From the NCBI GenBank assembly GCA_964059195.1, contig CAXKWD010000013.1, forward strand, positions 25,024,611 to 25,088,610: 64,000 nt of DNA. The letters run 5' to 3'. The notes beneath the pieces are model-generated. The model had not been told where the DNA came from, ran no database searches, and saw only the letters and a program-made list of their open reading frames with translations. The DNA comes from Ectobius pallidus. Lineage: Eukaryota > Arthropoda > Insecta > Blattodea > Ectobiidae. A program made the translations under genes and the position numbers. Positions 58,093 to 64,000 of the stretch are shown piece after piece (within the stretch, counting starts at the first letter, position 1; each line of letters opens with the position of its first letter).

Positions 58093-61000
58093 ATGAAAAT
58101 ACAAAAAAATTATGGTCTCCATAACCGATTGCGCAAGACCTTGGACGACCAGTTCACGGGACTTGAACTACAATAGAAGGTTCAGAGTTGCCAGATGTGC
58201 AACAAAATTTATGTTCAAGACTGCACTAATTACACCTAGAAAATTCACTTTCTTTCCTATTTGACATAATAATATGTAATTAATGTTTTGTTACATAAAA
58301 TAAGAATTTCATTCAATTAAATGCAGAGTGAAGTGAACTAAAGTAAACCACTCCCTGAAATAACCATTCAGTTTGAATAAATTCGGAAACTAAATACCCT
58401 GGACCCAACACACCTGCACATAGCTAGTTTTGAAACAAATATCTTCAGAGTATAAATCCAAAATCAGCCATCACAACCCTATCTTTGAAATCTCGTTCCT
58501 ACTAAAACAGCCTCTGTCAGTGAAAACAACTCTACAAGACCTTTAAAATCCATCGAGAAGAACAGGATCATCACTAATTTACCACAATGCAATCCATCCT
58601 GACCAAACAGAATAGTAAAGCTAATTTCAATTTTTAAAAAAGACGTTTTATCTCACTCCTCTCCAATAGTTAACCCCTGACCGAGTTCCGAAGGACGGAT
58701 AACCAATCCATGGCCACGTTGAGACTCAAGATTCGGCACGTCCGTATTCCACGACGACCATATTGAGAAGACCACGAATTTGCTACGCACATCATGAACA
58801 AACGAACAGCTACCACATCCACCTCATTATTCAGTCACAACTTATTTTGTTGGCGCGATGGCGTAGGTTCATGACGTCAGACAAAAAATTGTTACCTGAC
58901 TAGCGACCAATACGTTCATTTTACCAAATAAATTTGTACTATAATCTCTACACCTTAAAAAATAATGATTTCTGGCCATTATTACATGTTTTATAAATGC
59001 CATAAATTTATAAATATTTTAACTAAATAAGCAAGCATTTTTAACTCCTTGAAATATAATTTCTACTCAGGAATAAGCCCAAAACAATAAATGTTCAAAC
59101 AGAATTTCTCCGCAGTAAAATGTAAAGGACAATAAATGAAAACAAATTATCCTGTGAAACAAGCAGAGTTGAGAGAGTTGAGCAAAGAAAAAAGTGACCG
59201 TGTTTCTTAATGGATAATTAGGACAAAAGTGGTAAAAAATACATTTCATTTCTAGAGTAGGTATGTTTGCGAAACGAGCCATAAGAGCGAGTGTAGTAAT
59301 CCTAAGAACACCACGAGATTAATATCTCCAACCTATACTGCACAAGTAATCTACGTACAATTTTGCTTATATCCACTCTTGAACAAAAGCAACACCACTT
59401 CTTCCTGTTTATTAGTTCTTCTTCAGCAATACTGACTGACTACCAGATGCACTTTACGTATTATAGTGTAAACTTTCATTTCATCCTGTAATATTGATAA
59501 TGAATAGTAAAATCAACTTCTATTTCATTATGTTGATTTACAGGAATCGAGATGTTTCGCATTGAAGATAATTCTAATCATATGTTTCTGGAGAATAAAA
59601 CTTATTTTTATTAAATACTGGTCTGCACAGGCCCATGCAATAATACTGTAATTAATTTTGGAATAAACATAACTATAGTAGCATGCTATGAGCGTCCTTC
59701 GGTTGCAAAATCGACAGTTTTCAGGAAGGGTATGAAGATTTTGATAAATATTGATATAAGTTATTAAGGTGATTTTTTCAATTTAAATGAGAATCAATTA
59801 CTATGCCAAGAAATCTGTACTTCTTGAATGAAAGATTGTTGAAGGAAACTGGGTTCGTAATACAGTCCACTTTCTAGTGCCTCACTTATAAATGATGAAT
59901 TTCCTTTCGCGATGTTAAAACATGTACTCCAGTTATCTACTTCTGTCATTGCTTTCTAAGTTGAATTTCAACCAGTCGCAAGTGTAAATCGTAATAATTT
60001 TATCGTTCTATTTCTATTACTTTAATTTTATAGCGCCTACGGGCACTTGTTTATTATGTCCACTCACAAGGTCTGAACACCAAAATATTTTCATACCTTT
60101 AGCTTCTTTGATAAAAGAACAATCACTGAACATAGCTATTCGTTATATCTAAGATGCATATGAACAAAAGGAGATACAAAAATAGTGTACAGTTGGTGTC
60201 ATTTTAAGAAGTCCTCGTCTCAAACCATCTTCTATCTAAAAAAATAATATAATAGCATTGTTCCCTAATCCGAAAATCTGCACAGACTTCGACACCGACA
60301 AAGAACAGGTGCTCTGGTAGTCGCGTGGCTTTCCCCAGTATTGCCACTGTCATTCACTACTTCTTAAGTGCAGTGGTACGTAGTTGGCAACATTGTACGG
60401 ACTGCAGACAAGAGTGAATGCGCCTAATTACCTTTCTATTCACTGTTTGACATGTCGAAGAGGATTAAGGTAGCGGCAGATAGGGGAAGTTCTTGGAAAA
60501 AGAGTCTTTAAAAAGTGGCACCCACTCTATAACTACATATTACATTACACATATAATTAAAATTATATGGAATATTTGAAATTTCGTATAATAATAAATA
60601 CAATATTAAAAACACAATATTATTAGAATCTAAAAAATAAACCAGCTGATGAAAAGTCGCATGCAGTGATATTATCACCAGTAGTGAGAAGATCGATATA
60701 CTGACTCGCCATAGGCTAACTCGCTTACAATGATACGTGTAACAAAAGGCACGTCTTATTAATATCACCAATTACAAATGGGAATGAGCTGATAAAAACC
60801 CACGTGACTGCGGCGTGAACAGCTGAGCGAGTGTGAGAGTGAAAGGTAGGATAGAGGTCAGGGGTCAGGAGATGGAAATCAATTTCTTGCAAGTAGTCAA
60901 CAGAATGGATATCATCCAAGGCTCACAGGTTTATTCTTTTCCTTGAACACGAACAGGGTGGTACGGTGCCCCTCCTCTTGTGAACCCCGTACCTGACACA

Positions 61001-61417
61001 ATTTATGCTCTATTTCTTTTCACGGGAACATCTTAGCCATACCGTTTCATTAAACTCGGCAATTCAAACTTCCATTTTCGTGCGGTGTGATGACTTTATA
61101 CAGGGGCTGAAATAGTCATGAACATTTAGGGATGCTAGCGAACTAAATTACCAGAATATAGGATTCCTTAGTTCGTGCGGAACAGAGACCTCATTAATAA
61201 ATGTCCTGTTCCCATAGACATTTCCGGTTAGCTCAACTGTACAAACGGACACATGTTGAAATCCTGGTGGAGACTTCCCCCTTTTCGCGAAAGGCCGTGG
61301 CCAGGGTTCGGCAAGTATTTTACCTATAAATATTTTAGATGTAAAATATGTATAACATATGTATTATTAAAAAAAATACATGTGAACTAATGAACTAACA
61401 TTGCATTAATTTCCGGT

Positions 61418-61423
<6 letters not shown>
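58093..61423. other. long unassigned AT-rich region
   Basis: No TIR pair or domain found. A weak tRNA-like stretch (GGTTAGCTCAACTG ... GTTGAAATCCTGG) at 61229-61271 is too diverged to call. An inverted TTGCCACTG/CAGTGGTACG..TTGGCAA arrangement is visible at 60345-60393. Confidence 0.5.

Positions 61424-61455
<32 letters not shown>
61424..61455. repeat. (AC)n microsatellite
   Basis: About 15 AC units. Confidence 0.95.
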
Positions 61456-61457
<2 letters not shown>

Positions 61458-61540
61458 TAACTTTATTATTTCGCCGTCGTTCCGGCAGAAGTCACTAACT
61501 CCAAAAAAGGTAATTTTGAGTGGTGTGTGTATATATATAT

Positions 61541-61855
61541 GTCCGCCGGCGTGGTCTTGTGGTTAGCGTCGCTGACTACAGATTCGTCGGCCCGGGTTCG
61601 ATTCCTGGTACCTCCTCGGATTTTTCTGAGGTAGGGAGGTCTGGTAGGGGTGCACTCAGCCTCGTGATTCCAAATTGAGGAGCTACTTGATAGAGAATTA
61701 GCGGCTCCGGTCATGAAAACCACCAATAACGGCCGTGGGTGTCGGCATGCTGACCACATGCCCCCCAATCCTGCCATCTGCCTACGGGAGATGACGCAGC
61801 AGTCGGGTGGTAGGCCAAGTCCCTCCAGGGATGTAGCGCCACGGAGTTTAGTTTA
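61541..61855 (+). mobile_element. SINE family A, full-length copy
   Basis: The tRNA-like head has an A-box-like TGGTCTTGTGGTTAGCG (61552-61568) and a perfect B box GGGTTCGATTCC (61594-61605). The body carries GAGGAGCTACTTGATAGAG, GGCCGTGGGTGTCGGCATGC and GATGTAGCGCCACGGAG. It is flanked by TA-rich repeats. The minus-strand frame 61466-61777 is a by-product. Copies also lie at 6404-6613 and 63752-64000. Confidence 0.92.
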
Positions 61856-62328
61856 GTGTATATATATATACTACTACATTGAGGAAAGGATGCTTTATAG
61901 GCAGATAGAAGTCACTAATTGATATAACCAATTCCAAAGGCGTTGGCTGAACTTCCTATCACAGAATATCGGTGCACCTGCAAATTGAATTTAGTCACAT
62001 TATCACAACTCTTGAATTGAGATGAAAGATCACAAGTATTCTTTGATAATTAAAATACAACATGGAAATGTGTAGTGTTCTGGTCATAATAACTACATAA
62101 TTATAATTTGAATTCTTGCTTCTTAATCATTTGTGTCCGTTGACTCTCTGAATGCCTGTAGTGCTGCTACGGCTTTGTTATTTTCTGATTAAACATTAAA
62201 AGGAAACCTATGTGGAACATCGAGTTTAAGCCTTTCTATTGGAGTTTTGGAAGCTTGTAATTTTAATTATCTTTTAGCAAGAAGGTAAAAAGTAATTTCT
62301 CACTGATGCACATGAAATACTCTCATAC
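61856..62328. other. no recognised feature
   Basis: Unassigned AT-rich DNA starting with a short (TA)n. Confidence 0.5.
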
Positions 62329-62405
62329 ACACACACACACACACACACACGCACGCACACACGCACACACACACACACTCTCTCTCTCTCTCTCCCCCCC
62401 TCCCT
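62329..62405. repeat. (AC)n(TC)n(C)n compound microsatellite
   Basis: CA repeats with CG variants, then TC repeats, then C-rich sequence, ending at the SINE boundary. Confidence 0.95.
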
Positions 62406-62410
62406 CCCGC

Positions 62411-62712
62411 GATCAGCCCAATGCCGGGCCACCTCCGAGACAATACGAACACACAGGACGAGACACACCATTTTCACACACACACACACACACACACTCA
62501 CTCCAAACAAGGCGACGATGGGAAGAAGATTATAATGACGGCCAGATGATATCTGGGGACCACAAGGGACTAAAGTTACCCAACATTGGTCTCACAGGTG
62601 AGGAAAACCCCAGAAAAAACCCACCTAGGTAACTTGTCCCGTTCAGGAATCGAACCTGGGCCAGCTGCGTGAGAGGATCGAACGCATCCCCAAGCCACAG
62701 CGGTGGACCCAT
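62411..62712 (-). mobile_element. SINE family C, copy 2
   Basis: On the minus strand from 62712: GGTCCACCGCTGTGGCTTGG, then B box GGTTCGATTCC at about 62646-62656, then the body matching 9366-9660, including a (CA)n block at 62476-62498. The GATCAGCCC end abuts the compound microsatellite. Confidence 0.88.
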
Positions 62713-63009
62713 TCCTTCTAAAATAGTTAAATGTAAATGCTTTCAGATAGAGCCTTCTTTATCCGGTTTAGGCCTACCTGTCTCTAATGAAAATGCATTT
62801 TCTATTGATCCTAGCGTCGTCAATAAATTCGAATAGCGTGAGCACAGCAAGGAGGCATTAGGGAACGTCTATCATCTGTTTCGTCACGCCCGATGTATAG
62901 GTGAAGCCACTTCTTGTACACCTATACATTGCAGGTAACCTATAACGATTAAAGCAGGGACGGATACATTAGTTCTGGTGATTACAAGCAAGTGAATTTT
63001 CCTTGTGAC

Positions 63010-63577
63010 CAGGGTCCGGATCATGATAACATGTAATCTTTTAACTGGTACATCATGGACGTTGCCCACTAGTGCAGATATTCTGATCATGAGTCCCAGA
63101 TTATAAAAATTGCAAATTTGAGGGTCATTTTTGGTAAGTTTTTCCATATTTTTAGTGTTGGGTCATTTTTTAAATTTAATGTCATCATTTAGTTATTTTT
63201 GGTCAGTTTAAGGTCTTTTTTTTCAATTTCATATTTTTTATGTAATTTGTAAAATATAAAATCATTTTGTCATGTTGTGTTCTTTTTTTGCATTATATAG
63301 AGCTTTTGTGCATTTATTAAGATTAATAATATCGGAACTCCAAACAATCATAAATAAATAAACCTTGATCTTTTAATTTCGATACAGAAAAGAGTGTGTT
63401 TGCTGTTTGCATTTAAGGTATATATAAATTAAATCTGATAAAAAACAATGTAGAATGGACACAAATCTGATGAATAAACTAGTATTTTCATACAAATTGT
63501 TTGGTCTTTTTTGTAGTTTTGCAGTCATTTTATGGCTCATTTTAAAGCATTTTTAGGTTTTCAAAATACGGGCCCTG
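63010..63577. mobile_element. possible 568-bp hAT-like non-autonomous element
   Basis: The left end CAGGGTCCGGAT and the mirrored right end CAGGGCCCGTAT share 9 of 12 bases. The flanks CTTGTGAC (63002-63009) and CTTATAAC (63578-63585) match at 6 of 8 positions, as a worn 8-bp duplication would. The interior is T-rich with repeated GGTCATTTTT-like units. No frame. Confidence 0.45.
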
Positions 63578-63751
63578 CTTATAACATACTCGTTTCGTTT
63601 GCCTTGCCTATCTATGTTCTGTAAATTAATATTTATTAAGCATGTACGGGTAATGAACCACGAAAATGAATAAAACACATCGCTGTTTTTCTCACTATAA
63701 GCGAGATAGCTTATGGCGGTACAAGAAACTAAATCTAATCTCCGTAGCTCT

Positions 63752-64000
63752 ACATACTTGGAGGGACTAGGCCTACCATCCAATCGCTACTTCATCTACC
63801 ATAGGCAGATGGCAGGATTGGGGGGAATGAGGTTAGCATGCAGACACCCACGGGTGTTATTGATGGTTCCCTCGATTGCAGTCGCTGATTCTTAATGAAA
63901 TGGCTACTCAGATTGTATCACAAGGCTGAGTGCGCCCCGTTCCAGACCAACTTACCTTCATATAAATCCGAGAAAGTACCAAAGATCGAACCGGGGCCTG
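63752..64000 (-). mobile_element. SINE family A, copy cut by the window end
   Basis: Minus-strand copy of 61541-61855: GGCAGATGGCAGGATTGGGG, GACACCCACGG, GAGTGCGCCCC. The last bases (GATCGAACCGGGGCC) are the B box, so the tRNA-like head lies just beyond the window. Confidence 0.88.

Noticed and set aside
62274..62632. Val/Cys- and His/Thr-rich frames on both strands
   Set aside because: Arise from (CA)n and (TC)n microsatellites in and beside SINE family C.

Overview
This is a gene-poor, AT-rich stretch of an insect-type nuclear genome. I found no host protein-coding gene, rRNA gene or credible functional tRNA gene. What can be recognised is almost entirely transposable elements: hAT, IS630-Tc1-mariner, rosa-like mariner, piggyBac-like and other terminal-inverted-repeat (TIR) elements, non-LTR retrotransposon pieces, at least five or six tRNA-derived SINE families, palindromic foldback elements and many microsatellites. 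The SINE-rich, large-genome character and one repeat (45040-45230) whose translations I remember from cockroach predicted proteins suggest Blattodea, possibly Periplaneta. That is recollection, not a database result.

Layout: 1-2387 is a near-perfect 2.4 kb palindrome with CACTG/CAGTG ends. 3036-5588 holds a Penelope/hammerhead-like repeat, a non-LTR RNase H relic and a TIR element with a broken DUF7869-like reading frame. 6.4-13 kb carries SINE copies, microsatellites and a 614-bp TIR element. 15.9-18.7 kb has a pogo-like non-autonomous element and a decayed piggyBac transposase. 20.9-26.6 kb is the most intact part: a complete hAT element (20925-23455, perfect 8-bp target duplication, 613-aa transposase), a 385-bp palindromic MITE, and a complete 1.9 kb IS630-Tc1-mariner element (24686-26623, TA duplication) whose transposase has an unusually long second-D-to-E spacing of 88 residues. 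28-36.7 kb contains three more TIR elements and a rosa-like (DD41D) transposase relic. 36.7-44.2 kb is mostly featureless AT-rich DNA. 44.2-48.4 kb holds a foldback element built from the C-terminal end of a mariner transposase, an RTE-like reverse transcriptase relic and a poly-C hAT derivative with an internal tandem array. 51.7-58.1 kb has another foldback element, a duplicated minisatellite, and a 4.15 kb element with about 1 kb TIRs carrying a decayed transposase and two retroelement insertions. The last 3 kb is SINE- and microsatellite-rich.

Nothing here works as a pathway. The intact hAT and long-spacing mariner elements could be autonomous sources of transposase; the many short TIR elements are non-autonomous. 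The recurring theme is inverted duplication: four separate palindromic elements (1-2387, 23646-24030, 44199-44910, 51752-52239) plus one with kilobase TIRs. Two of them visibly captured coding ends: a transposase C-terminus in one and, less certainly, an MADF-like first exon in another.
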